DNA of 64,000 nucleotides from Chrysemys picta bellii. Its lineage: Eukaryota; Chordata; Testudines; Emydidae. Under the pieces are notes generated by a model. The model was given only the letters and a program-made list of their open reading frames with translations. It was not told the DNA's origin and searched no databases. The translations under genes and the position numbers were made by a program. Location: positions 103,042,434 to 103,106,433 of the forward strand of contig NC_088795.1 of NCBI RefSeq assembly GCF_011386835.1, given 5' to 3'. Of this stretch, positions 46,301-57,127 are shown one piece after another (position 1 is the stretch's first letter; every line of letters begins with the position of its first letter).

Positions 46301-46800
46301 TCTAGTTGAAGTTTTGATTCAAAGAGCTTTTGGCTGTAGATCAAGATATGCTTTACTTTTTTTCCCTAGTCACAGAAAACACACTCCTAAACAAAAGCGC
46401 TAGCAAATGCTATCCATCATCTTAATAGAAACTCTCATCACCTTGATGAATTGATTTGAACACATATTTCCTAAAAGCAGAAGACCTGAAATGGCTGTTT
46501 GCTGAATGCAGCAGTGGGAGCATGATGTTTTCATAATTCTTTAATGAATTTAATATTGTGTTTAAATTCAAATGGCGACATTCACCATTGACCAACTGGA
46601 AAGAATCCATTTCTTGTGTGACTCTAGTTCAAAATAATGACTGACAGTATCAATACTTTGATATATCACAAAATGAAAAACTAAAATATGTCCATTCATC
46701 ATGGAAAGCCTAACCCACCTGGTTGAAGCATAAACATAAATACATTGAGCCAAAATAACATTATGAGCCATCATTTATGGAGGCTATCAACCATTAAAAC
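43390..46800 (-). pseudogene. Probable L1-type ORF2 remnants, scattered
   Basis: Minus-strand frames here look like the C-terminal part of an L1 ORF2, but weakly. The segment at 43540-43400 reads VDQWINQIKDITDFEKLM, then FWDYIKTHQ, similar in layout to the L1 pattern W-KV-EMEKLTY-W-PF-Y. The 157-codon frame at 45443-44970 contains LTFWLCRWSSFQDLQLHG and LNLLPSNEI, similar to the L1 order W-G-FQ-L-YNLP. Frames at 46774-46422 may be further upstream parts. Spacing and similarity are poor, so this could be another LINE type or chance. No intact domain and no catalytic FADD are visible. Confidence 0.3.
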
Positions 46801-47754
46801 ATTGACAAATATTGTTGGTTGTGGAAAAGATACTCGGTGTGGCAATGTGTGAGCTCAAAAAGCATGAAAGGTTTATGCCATATAGTCTGTGGGATGCAAG
46901 GTTTTTACTGGGATCAAGATGCTTAGGAATATATTTAATCTTTCCAGTCTCCTCACAGCAAATGTTGTAATGGTAGCTCTTTCTCCTGGCTGGCTATTCC
47001 AAACTCTTGCTAGTCCTGAAGTAGAAAGCAGTGATATGTAAGACATGAGGAATAATGTGTGGTGGAAATGATGCATGAAGGAGGATTTCATAGCAGGTGC
47101 TGGAACTGGTTAAAATTTCCCCACTCTTTTACACAAAATTTTGAACTAAAAAATAAGGAAAAATGTTAACATTTTTTTGTGAAACTTACCTCCTCTTTTT
47201 GATCTACAATAGAGATAGTTGAATTTGAACAGTTTTGAATTTTAGAGGAAAAAATTGGGGAAAGATTTCTAAATATTTGCTTTCTTGATTAGTTCTAATA
47301 GAAATCTTATACGCACATGTCAAAAATTGCTCAGGACACAGCCATGGAGACAGTGGTGTTATCTGTATCTGTATACTCATCTAATCTGGGCAGAATACCA
47401 GGAAAAAAAGACCCAATTGTGTGATAAGCCCCTGAGGACAACCATATCATGGTGACTATGATGATGAAACTGACTCTGGTCAACAGGAGACTAATACTTC
47501 CCAAAGATCTCTCTCTTGCTCAATTGTCAAGTGATCTCCAGGGAGGAGGAATCAAAGGAGTGTCCACATTGTCTCATCAAAATTGCCAAGTCTTTCCATT
47601 ACTCATGTATGGTTATCTCCTCTCATCTTAATTTTCTGATTTGGAGACATAGAAATCTTGTAAACTCATCAGGATTCTCAAAAAGCCCTAGTCAGTAATG
47701 CCTCTAGCCCAGGCATACATGTTTCATTCCATTTTTGATTACTTTCAACTGTAG
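46801..47754. other. Unassigned DNA
   Basis: No gene or recognised repeat. Short frames at 46873-47091 (minus) and 47449-47698 (plus) are not recognised. Confidence 0.45.
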
Positions 47755-48182
47755 AGCTGAGCAAATAATTCATTTACTGGTTTGGTAGCCAAACAATTTT
47801 TGTTAGGGTCAATCCAAAATGGATTTTTTCTTTTTTTATGTTTTGTTTTTCTTGCTTAAATGAAAAACTATAAAAAAAAATACAATTTGGGTCAAACAAA
47901 TAACTAGTTGGCATAAAACTATTTTTTTCTTTTGTTTGGGGAATGTTTTGCCATTGTTTTCTTTTTAAATAAATCTAGATACATTTCAAAATGAAACACT
48001 TTGAGAAACAAAGTCAATATGTTTTTGTTTTAGAAATGTTGAAATAATCACTGATGTTTTTAAATCAAGCTTTGGCTGAAATAATTGACCGCATTCAACT
48101 TGAATTTGTGAATAGTTTTGGTTGACCAGAAACTGCAATTTTCTGTTAATAAACTATTTATTTGAAACACTTATCCCATCTC
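47755..48182. repeat. AT-rich dispersed repeat, copy B
   Basis: It opens with TAGAGCTGAGCAAATAATTC and closes with AATTTGTGAATAGTTTTGG, CAGAAACTGCAATTTTCTG and TTAATAAACTATTTATTTG. The closing part is homologous to 6862-6945. The T- and A-rich middle with many TTTTGTTT/AAAACAAA words suggests a long imperfect palindrome. Class unknown. Confidence 0.5.
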
Positions 48183-48659
48183 TTTTCAGTGTTGTTGTTT
48201 TTTTAAATATTTACAGATTAAAAAGACGTCATATTACATTTCACCATGCCAGACAAAGGTGGGTTTCAAGATAGTAATCTTCTTCCCCACATAAACTAAT
48301 GGCTTTCATGGAAGTTCCCTCTCTTCTTCAAGATTCTGATCACTTATTACAAAGGATCCCCTTATAACCTCCTTAGAAATCTGAGGCAGAACTCCTCCTG
48401 CAGCTCCTGCTACAGTGGTGATGGAGCACTGGACTAGTCCCCATGTAAACCACTGCCTAGAAGACAACTAGTATTTGGGTGCCTCTTGATCTGTACTGAG
48501 ACAATAATGTTAGGGTGCATGAATACTGCTATGAGCTGGGTGAAACCTTGTTAATAGGTTGAATTAAAACCTGGTTGGGATCAATGGGTGTGAATATACC
48601 CTTTGAATAACATGAGTATAAGGATTAATTAATCACAATCCTCCACCTAAAGAATGTAA
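48183..48659. other. Unassigned DNA
   Basis: Nothing recognised. Confidence 0.4.
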
Positions 48660-49225
48660 TAACAGCCATACTGAGTCAACCTAATGGTCCATCTAGCCAG
48701 TAACCTGTCTTCTGACAGTGGCCAGTGCCAGATGCTTCAGAATGAATGAACAGAACAGGACAACCAAGTGATCCATCCCTTGTCATCCAGTCTCAGCATG
48801 TAGCAGTCTGAGGTTTAGCGACACCCAAAGCATAGAGATGCATCCCTGATGATCTTGACTAATAGTAATTGAGGGAGCTATCCTCAGCGGCGGCTCCAGG
48901 CACCAGCGCTCCCGCGGATTCGGCGGCAATTCAGCGGCGGATACGCCAAAGCCGCGGGACCGGCGGACCTCCCACAGGCATGCAGCCGAATCCGTGGGAC
49001 CGGGGACCTCCTGCAGGCATGCCGTTGAAGGCAGCCTGCCTGCAATGCTTGGGGCAGCAAAAAAGCTAGAGACACCCCTGGCTATCCTCCATGAACTTAT
49101 CTTTATAAAATAGTTATTTTGGGCCTGCACAACATCACTTGGCAACAAGTTCCAACTGTGTGTTTGTGAACAAGTACTTCCTTTATTTGTTTTAAACCTG
49201 CTGCCTAGTAATTTCACTGGCAAAA
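48660..49225 (-). mobile_element. CR1 3' end, antisense, interrupted by a MITE
   Basis: On the minus strand it reads from ATTACTAGGCAGCAGGTTT, AAAACAAATAAAGGAAGTAC (49215-49180) through GGAACTTGTTGCCAAGTGA, past the MITE, to GGATGGATCACTTGGTTGTC and CTAGATGGACCATTAGGTTG, ACTCAGTATGGCTGTT at 48660. This is the same older CR1 subfamily as 9796-11438 (there GGTCTGACCCAGTATGGCC). Only the last coding residues and the 3' untranslated tail are present. Confidence 0.85.
48877..49088. mobile_element. hAT-type MITE nested in CR1
   Basis: The element spans 48885-49080 (196 bp). It starts CAGCGGCGGCTCCAGGCACC and ends GACACCCCTG, flanked by perfect GCTATCCT duplications at 48877-48884 and 49081-49088. 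The left terminus carries the family core GGCTCCAGGCACCAGC. The right terminus is diverged. The interior has GCGGCAATTCAGCGGCGG-type words also seen at 22380-22450. The frames reported on both strands here are compositional. Confidence 0.88.
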
Positions 49226-49230
49226 GGACT

Positions 49231-49622
49231 ATGTGAACCTGCCCAGGAGATTTGCACTATCTAGATGGATGGTTCTGTGTGTGTGAAGGAAGGCAGAATG
49301 CAGAAAATGATGGAGATTGAGACAGCAGCAGACTGAATAAATCCAAGATGAAGATTGTAAGCATGATGGACTCTGAGTGAAACTTAGAGATTGGTTCTGG
49401 GTCACAGGTGCTGTCTGAAAAGGTTGGGCCTGTAAATTAAAAGGCAAAAGGAGTAGTTTCTTGGTTCCTCCTGCACTTGGAGAAGGAGGACCTTGTACAA
49501 GTTGTAAATAAACAGGACAGCTTCAAAGAAAATACCAGATTCCATCACCAGTTTCTAGTCTCACGTGGATCATCCCCAGGACCAACACTTTAACTAGCTG
49601 CTCAGGTCAAAAAGGGGCAACA
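49231..49622 (+). mobile_element. Possible LTR, Ty3/gypsy-like, copy 1
   Basis: A candidate start TGTGAACCTG at 49231 is followed by an AATAAA signal at 49507-49512 and an end GGGGCAACA at 49614-49622. The signal-to-end spacing of 116 bp is almost the same as in the candidate at 56.7-57.1 kb (118 bp), which ends in the same word. No target duplication or primer-binding site is visible here, so it may be a solo or broken LTR. Confidence 0.35.
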
Positions 49623-51225
49623 GTGTCCTTGAGTCAAGAAGCATAGCAATCTTTTTTCTGTGTAGCTCATGTGATAGTTATATATTTAGAGGAGCAACTA
49701 TTAGTGAATTTAGAGGCTAGAGAAAATAAGGGATTGGCACTTTAGGAGCAGGACAGAGGTAAACGTGTGGTTGTTAGGAAACCGTTAGAACAGCAAATAT
49801 ACACCTTTGGGAAAGGTTGTAAAAAGAACTGGAAATACACTCAGAAATTAGGAAAACAGCTTACTTGCATCTCTGATTGTGTTATCTGTTCTGGAAATAT
49901 ATGGAAAACTGACAACTTAGATTCAGATGATGGAAGATGACAGATTTCATTCCATTCTGTGTTTCTATTTGATTACACTGTGCTGTGTCTGTGGGTGTGG
50001 TTACTTGCATGTATTCATTCAGTTTTGTCCTATATACTTCAGTAGAAAGCACCAATTGAGAGCTTAAACTCTTAAAAAAAACTGTAAAAAGTTGCTAATG
50101 ACAACCCCCAACAATGTTATACAAGTTATTTTCCAATTTGGCTGCTTGGCTAAATTTGGATTCAATTCCTACCAAAAGAAACAAAACAAAAAAAACCTGA
50201 CTCTGTCAGCTTGTGATATATTTAAACAAACAGTATGTCAAACTAGGATGTTTTTAAAAGACACCTTTTGTAGGCTTTTTCTGAACTGCTCTGCCAAATA
50301 AATACATAAACCTTATTCAATATTTTTACTATCTTTAAAAAAGTAAATTAACTGGAAATAATCCCACAATGAGACAAATGTGTAGCTCTACTGGAGTCAG
50401 TGGGACTACCTGCATAAGAGAAACAACATGAATTAGGCCATGATAAAAAGCTTGTTCTGTGGAATAGATTTATGACGTGGCTATTTCCTCTACATTCAAG
50501 TTTTATGGTGTAAAATGGAAATTGATAACACTGCACACTAACTAAATGCCATTTAAAACTCAATAAAATTAAGAAAGGCTAAGCTGAAAAAAATTTAACA
50601 CATCAACCTATTATATTTACCCATTGACATGAATTAGTATACAGAAAATGTATTCTTGCTTTAATTATTATGGAAAACACTACCTTGTCCATAGTTAAAA
50701 TTACATCAAGCTTGCATTAAGCCCAGCTTCATTATACACCAATCCATCCCCAAATAAATTTGGCTGACAAAATTGCTTTTTTCCTAAAAATTGTTGTATA
50801 CTTAGCAGGCAAAAAGGCAGAGTTTCTGCAACATTTGAAGAAAATTCAGCAAATGGTTTTTCAATTGCATATCATAAAAATGTAACCTGTTTTGAAATGT
50901 TGACCTTTGTTCCATATTCTTTGTCTCCCTGTAGCTCAAAAGGAAGTTTGTTACCCTTTCCTGTTTTCCATATACTTAAACGTCTGTGTGATGAAGAGTT
51001 TGTCCCTTCTTGCTTGAAGAATTGTTAGTGGGAAATTTTTGCTATTGACTTCAATGAGATCAGGATCTGGTACCATGGCTGTTTCTCCCCATCTTAATTT
51101 GGACCTAATGTTTATGAATACATTGCCCCTCTTGTATGGCTACAAGTTGGGAAAAACATGGGGATCCTCAGAACCTGATCTGTGTTGTCTCTGTAATATT
51201 CTGGGACTGACGTGGCTACAACAAC
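49623..51225. other. Unassigned AT-rich DNA
   Basis: No gene. Words of the GAAGTCAATGG set occur near 50392-50406 (GGAGTCAGTGGGACT) and 51041-51056 (ATTGACTTCAATGAGA). Confidence 0.45.
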
Positions 51226-51355
51226 TATGGTGACCAGATAGCAAGTGTGAAAAAAAGTGTAGGGGGTAATAAGTGCCTATGTAAGACCTGAATGCCAGGA
51301 TTGTCCCTATAAAATCAGGACAGGATTGTCCCTATAAAATAGGTGTGATCACCCT
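51226..51355. mobile_element. Short DNA-transposon-like repeat
   Basis: The left end TATGGTGACCAGAT and the right end GTGATCACCCTA are imperfect complements, flanked by similar ACAACAAC and ACAACACT. It contains a direct duplication of AGGATTGTCCCTATAAAAT about 26 bp apart. It is a noncoding MITE-like repeat of about 130 bp. Confidence 0.5.
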
Positions 51356-51399
51356 AACAACACTGCATATGGCATATGGGTCCTAAAGCTGACAGATTC

Positions 51400-51510
51400 T
51401 CTTTAAGCTCATGAGGCAGAGACCTGAGTTTCTAGAGTATACGGTTCTAATCCCAGCTCTACAGGCTGGGTTTGATATATTATGGATAGGTAACATCATC
51501 TTTTGTTAAG
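51400..51510 (+). mobile_element. Possible MIR-type SINE fragment
   Basis: CTCATGAGGCAGAGACCTG, then ACGGTTCTAATCCCAGCTCT, then GGATAGGTAACATCATC resembles MIR (A-box-like, then GGTTCGAATCCCGGCTCT, then CAAGTTACTTAACCTC). Diverged and nonfunctional. Confidence 0.4.
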
Positions 51511-52329
51511 GGTGCAGCCACAGATCTTTCTCGAAGTTTAATTTAGATCTCTCTTGTAACTTCAAAAAATACACTCCAATCTTTAGGATTAAGTCTCCTT
51601 GACAACTTTATTCTAAAAAAATATAGAATAAGTAAACTTAATGCTTGAAAATGTTCCTTTCTGAATTTTTGAAGTATTTAATATTATTTAAATAAGCTTT
51701 CATTTCATTGTGTTCCTCTAACTGTTCAATAAAATCACATCACACCCCACAATTTAAAACATATTGTAGGGAATTTTTGACTGTTTTACAAAAGAAATCG
51801 TATGCAAGGTCAGGACATTTAAACAATCACCTGTTATTTGAAAATGAGACGCAATAGTTAAGAAAATGGAGGAAAGAAGTGTGATGGCCAATATTTTTGT
51901 TGTTGACCTCTAGCTCAGCCCACTTTTCCAAGGTGAAAAAGTCCACAATCTGGCAAAACATTGACTGCTTCCAGATTTTCCACCAAAATGTCCCCTTTGC
52001 CTAAGAATATGGGGGCCAGTGCTGTCTGGGCTGAACTCATCTCTTCCACTTGGAGGTTTATCTAGTCTTTTATTTCATTAGCTTTTAACATTTGATCATG
52101 TGTGCTGTCACTAATCTATTTTTTTAAGTCGGTGAAAACCAATCACTGCATGACATTTTTTAAAGTGAAACCACTTGTTTAGGCACCTCAACGTGGATTT
52201 AGGAGCATCACTTGAGGTGCCCGTTTTTTAAAAATCTTGACTAAAGTTTTTGATTTTGTAAATTAAGGGTCTCAATCAAAATGTAGGAGCAGGAATAATT
52301 AGATGATTAAGGTTCTAAATTACTTTATT
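51511..52329. other. Unassigned DNA
   Basis: At 52183-52235 AGGCACCTCAACGTGGATTT, AGGAGCATCACTTGAGGTG resembles the TTAGGCACCT words of the 2.9-3.4 kb repeat. Otherwise nothing recognised. Confidence 0.35.
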
Positions 52330-53240
52330 CCATCAGTCTCCCCTTTAGCAAGTTCCTTATCCACCTTTTAATTCTCATATTAAGCCCCATCTTCTCCACT
52401 TTAATAATTTCCGATGTGGAACTGTATTAAATGCCTTACTGAAATCCAGATAGATTAGATCTACTGCATTTCCTTTGTTTAAAATATCAGTTATCTTCTC
52501 AAAGAAGGAGATCAGGGTGGTCTGCCATGATCTACATTTTCTAAAACCCTGTTGTATTTTATCCCAATTACCGTTCACCTCTATGTCCTTAAATACCTTC
52601 TCTTTCAAAATTTCTTCCAAGGCTTGGCGTACAATCGAGGAACTATATTAGAAATTCTCTAGTCATAGAGTATCACCCCCAGGTTCACAGATTCATTAAA
52701 AATCCTTGTTATTGGGCTTGCAATTTCATGTGTTACTTCTTTAATATTCTTGAATAGAGATTATCCTCCCCATCCCTCCCCGATTTAGTCCCATTATGCT
52801 GTCTGAGTTTGACTTCCACCACAGATGTGATAATCTCTACCTCATATCTTTATTGCCATTTGCCACCCTGCCAAGCTCTTCATTAGCCTCAAAAAACCAG
52901 AGGCAACGTATTTGTTTAGGTGTTGGATCTCCACCCCATCCTCAGTGCTTAGCGGTCCCACTTCCTTTGTTTTCTTCTCATTTATACGGCTATAGAACCT
53001 TTCATTACTAGTTTTAATTCCCAGGTCCAACTCCCCTTGGCTTTTGGCAGTTCTCATTTTATCCCTATACTTCCCTATACTTCCTTACCTCCAAGAGGTA
53101 GCTCTCCTTGCTGATCCGTCCCATCTTCCATTGTTTGTAGGCTTTTGTATTTCTTTTAATCATCTGCTTGAGATACTTTTTTCCCTCCAGCTTGGTCTGC
53201 ACCCCTTCCCTATGAATGTTTTCCTCTTGCTTGGGATGCA
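52330..53240 (-). pseudogene. CR1-clade LINE, antisense, ORF2 fragment
   Basis: The minus strand reads from about 53240 down. First comes LEGKKYLKQMIKRNTKAYKQ, WKMGRISKESYLLEVRKY, then KSQGELDLGIKTSNERFYSR and GPLSTEDGVEIQHLNK: the linker between endonuclease and RT. After a decayed stretch it continues with QQGFRKCRSWQTTLISFFEK (family GFRKGRSCQTNL) and LIYLDFSKAFNTVPH at about 52467-52423. There are several stops and frameshifts. The catalytic FADD region lies beyond the 3' truncation near 52330. A small direct repeat CCCTATACTTCCCTATACTT at 53062-53081 is a local duplication. Confidence 0.85.
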
Positions 53241-54313
53241 GGCTTCAGAAACCTGTATTTCTCCTTCCTGGTCAGCAAGTTCCCCTTGGACAGGAGAAAC
53301 AGAAAGAAAGCACCGAGTCAGGTTAAACACAGATTATTTATCCAAAAGTCTTTCTGTGTCTGCTGATCTCTAGAGAATCCAGTTTAAACCGGCATATGCA
53401 TGCCTCTCTAAGTGATGGTGCCACCATAGTCCAATCCACTAAAGAGATGAGAGTCTCCTTGCAAAGGATGCTTTACTTTGTGGATTTCTTCTTACTGCAG
53501 GTCAGAAGATGCTTTTTGATATTCTAAATCATTAAACCAAAGTTAGTTGTTATACAAGTTTTTTCTTGAAATAAGAGCCATGATAGAAGAGAAATAGGTA
53601 TGCTTTGAAAGAACACACTAAAAATGTCTCCAAACACATATTGCTTGAATATCTACCTCTGCGATCTAGTTATTTTACTAAATCTCAGGTGTTTTGATCT
53701 AGTCTTGATTCATTTATAGACATTACTCTAATGACCTTATTTACTACAGTTTATTACTTATGTTCAACAACAAACAATCATATTGCATTATGCAAACTAT
53801 CCTTCATGTTTACAACACTCCAACTTTTTAATATAATTTTTTGTTTCAACTGTGCTTTTTTCAAGAACGGAAAGAGAAAATGAAATCTGAGTTAGGCAAA
53901 GCTGACATATTTCTTCCTCCACAATGAGCACTTGAAATGTGCTCAGAAACAAAAGAAGCCATTTGAGAGAGACATTAAGGAATGCAGGTACACAAGGTAC
54001 TATCTTCAGACGTGTCCTGATTCAAAGCCCATTGAAGACAATAGAAAGATTCCTATTGACTTTCGTTTTGGATCACAAAAAAGAATTAATCTTTGCTCTT
54101 TCCCCTTCACTGGTTCTTTATCTCAATGCCTTTGCTCATTCCTTGGGACTTGAGGCAATTTTCATGAATTGAGTTGTACATGTTAAATATGGTTTTGTCT
54201 GCCTGACATTCCATTTGCTTTGTATGTGGCTATGAAGTACTTTTAGATGGTACAGTGGAAACTTAAAGGACTCTAGCCCATTCATGAGTATAATAAACTA
54301 ATGTGTTTTCATT
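53241..54313. other. Unassigned DNA
   Basis: Two overlapping plus frames at 53932-54172 read through AAAGCCCATTGAAGACAATAG and TTCCTATTGACTTTCG (54025-54066), a member of the recurring GAAGTCAATGG set arranged as an inverted pair. No gene supported. Confidence 0.4.
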
Positions 54314-56060
54314 GAAACATAAGGTTGAAAGGGACCTCGAGAGTTCATCTACTTCAGTCCCCTGCACTCATGGCAGGACTAAGTATTATCTAGACCATCT
54401 CTGACAGATTTTTGTCTAACCTGCTCTTAAAGATGTCCAGTGGGCAATTTATTCCAGTGTTTAACAATCCTGATAGCTAGGATTTTTTCCTAATGTCCAA
54501 CCTAAACTGCCCTCACTGCAATTTAAGCCCACTGCTTCTTGTCCTATCCTCAGAGGTTAAGGAGAATAATTTTTCTCCCTCCTCATTGTAACAACTCTTT
54601 ATGTACTTGAAAACTGTTATGTCCCCTCTCAGTCTTCTCGTCTACAGACTAAATAAACCCAATATTTTCAATCTTCCCTCATAGGTCATGTTTTCTAGAC
54701 CTTTAATTATTTTTGTTGCTCTTTTCTGGACTTTCTCCAATTTGGCCACATCTTTCCTGAAATGTGACACCCAGAACGGGACACAATTCTCCAGCTCAGG
54801 CCTAATCAGCATGGAGTAGATCGAAAGAATTCTCATGTCTTGCTTAAAACACTCCTGTTAAGACATGCCAGCATGACTTATTTATTTATTTTGCAACAGT
54901 GTTACACTGTTGACTCTATTTAGCTTGTGATCCTCTATGGCCCCCAGATCCCTCTCTGCAGTACTCCTTCATAGGCAGTCATTTGCCATTTTGTATGTGT
55001 TACATTGATTGATTGTTCCTTCCTAATTGGAATACTTTCCATTTGTCCTTATTGAATTTCATTCTATTTACTTCAGACCATTTCCTAGTTTGTCCAGATC
55101 ATTTTGAATTTTAATCCTATTCTCCAAAGCACTTGCAACCCTTGCCAGCTTGGTATCATCCACAATTGGATAAGTGTACTCTCTATGCCAGTGTTTCCCA
55201 AACTTGGGGTGCCGCTTGTGTAGGGAAAGCCCCTGGTGGGCCGGGCCAGTTTGTTTACCTGCCATGTCCGCAGGTTCAGTCGATCGCAGCTCCCACTGGC
55301 CACGGTTCACCGCTCCAGGCCAATGGGAGCTTCTGGAAGCGGTGCGGGCCGAGGGACATACTGGCAACCACTTCCAGCAGCTCCCATTGGCCTGGAGCAG
55401 CGAACCGCAGCCAGTAGGAGCAGCAATCAGCGGAACCTGCAGACGTGGTAGATAAACAAACCGGCCCGGCCCTCCAGGGGCTTTCCCTACACAAGCGCAT
55501 CCCAAGTTTGGGAAACACTGCTCTATGCCATTATCTAAATCATTGATGAATATATTGAACAGAACCAGACGGAGAACTGATCCCTTCGGGATCTCACTCA
55601 ATATGCTGTTCCAGCTTGACTGTAAGCCATTGATGATTACTCTCCAGGAATGGTTTTTGTAACCAATTATACACGCACCTTATAGTAGCTCCATCTAGGT
55701 TGTATTTCCTATGTTTGTTTATGAGAAGGTCATGTGAGACATTATCAAAAGCCTTACTAAAGTCAAGATATACCACATCTGTCATTTCCCGCCTATCCAC
55801 AAGGCATGTTACCCTGTTAAAGAAAGCTATTAGTTTGGTTTGACATGTTTGTTCTTGACAAATCCATGCTGACTGTTGCTTATCCCCTTACTATCTTCTA
55901 GGTGTTTGCAAATTGATTGCTTAATTATTTGCTCCATTCTTTTTCTGGATACTGAAGTTAAGCTGACTGGTCTGTAATTCCCTGTGTTTTCCTTATTTCC
56001 CTTTTTATAGATGTGCTTGCCCTTTCCCAGTCCTCTGAAATATTTCATCCTCTCTCATGA
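54314..56060 (-). pseudogene. CR1 LINE, antisense, RT to 3' end, interrupted by a hAT MITE
   Basis: On the minus strand the copy runs from [20 protein letters not shown] (about 56000) through [30 protein letters not shown] (55785-55726) and [19 protein letters not shown] (family [20 protein letters not shown]). The hAT element at 55189-55520 falls just before the catalytic box, of which DDTKLARVASALENR remains at about 55170-55125. The thumb follows with MLIRPELENCVPFWVSHFRK, MTYEGRLKILGLFSL (to 54642), and the 3' end finishes with GATGAACTCTCGAGGTCCC at about 54325. It lacks the octamer tail. Multiple lesions make it inactive. Confidence 0.88.
55181..55528. mobile_element. hAT MITE with long terminal inverted repeats, nested in CR1
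   Basis: The element spans 55189-55520 (332 bp), flanked by perfect CTCTATGC at 55181-55188 and 55521-55528. The left end CAGTGTTTCCCAAACTTGGG and the right end CCCAAGTTTGGGAAACACTG are exact complements over 20 bp. The inverted similarity continues inward through AGGGAAAGCCCCTGG, CCGGGCC, and the GCTCCCA/TGGGAGC words, so most of the element is one imperfect palindrome. It is GC-rich, and its open frames on both strands are compositional. A related relic lies at 12310-12460. Confidence 0.95.
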
Positions 56061-56739
56061 CTAATTGAATAAGGACAAATAATTCTATTATGGGTAAGTG
56101 TCTAATAATCTAAATTAATATTGACTATTTCCTGCAACAGGCCTTATTTCATTTACCAGTTTAAAGCCCAAATGTCAATATCTTATCTACATATTTAATA
56201 CTATAATATATTGGGTCAGGTCTTCAAATGGTGTAAATTGGTATATCTCCATTAATATCAAGTTACACCAGCTAAGGATCAGACCTGTTGTTACAAAATT
56301 GGTACTTAATAGGGCAAATATACTTGTAAAATCAATGGGACTGCTGATTTAGATAAAGATAAGCACATGCCATAAGCATTTGCATCAGGACACCTTTCTG
56401 TGTGTGGGTGGGGCCTGATGCCTGAGCATAATAATGAGGTTACTCAACCCATTTTTAATGCCCCCAAATATACCTTCCTTTATAAAAAGGATAACCCCAG
56501 TGGATGACAAATTTTTCACTTAACACATTGTTTATTTTTCATCCTGTTATTTTTTTTTCAACCATTAAAAGATTGAGTATATTCCAGAAATACTTTGGAA
56601 ATTTTAAATAGCTTAGGTTTTCAGTAATCTCTCTTCATAAAGCTCTCTGGACTGGATTTTACCACCTTCTAAGGAAAGTATATATTCTTACGGTGGTGCT
56701 GTTGTGCATCGTCTTCCAAGCTTTTTTCCCCTTAGTTTC
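56061..56739. other. Unassigned DNA
   Basis: Around 56222-56290 GTGTAAATTGGTATATCTCC, AAGTTACACCAGCTAAGGATC resembles the repeat text at 45.7 and 62.97 kb. No gene. Confidence 0.4.
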
Positions 56740-57127
56740 TGAGCAAGTTTTGACTCTTGGGAAGACGTACTGTGGTTTTAGTTTTGGGGTTATGCAAGTT
56801 ATGTATATGTACTGATAGCTTCAGAAGAGAGGGAGCTGAGGAAGCAGCAGGAGGGTTTGCTCTCTGCCTTAGGCTCTGATTACAGTCAATTCTGGAAGCA
56901 GAATTGCTTCACAGGAACTGGGCATTCATGTTGGACTGAAGAGATTGCTCTGCATGCTGTTTGATGACCACATTTCAGGACTGATATATGTGTGTAAATA
57001 AAGAAAATTACACTTATGGTATAATCCAGACTCCTTGACACTGAATTTCTTCTCTACTGGGAAGCTGACTTGCCCAGACTGAGACATCTGCTACTGCTCA
57101 ATAGAGGGGCAACACTGGTGTCAGAAG
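56740..57127 (+). mobile_element. Probable LTR with primer-binding site, Ty3/gypsy-like, copy 2
   Basis: An AATAAA signal at 56997-57002 is followed by an LTR-type end GGGGCAACA at 57106-57114. Directly after it, TGGTGTCAGAAG at 57116-57127 has the form of a tRNA primer-binding site (TGG start, 1-2 bp after the LTR). This suggests a 5' LTR with the start of its internal region, after which no gag or pol is seen. The left border is not defined; 56740 is a guess. Confidence 0.45.

Noticed and set aside
55068..55601. 177-codon minus frame mixing RT-like and GC-rich text
   Set aside because: It is a read-through of the CR1 relic into the nested hAT MITE; the central part is transposon end sequence, not protein.
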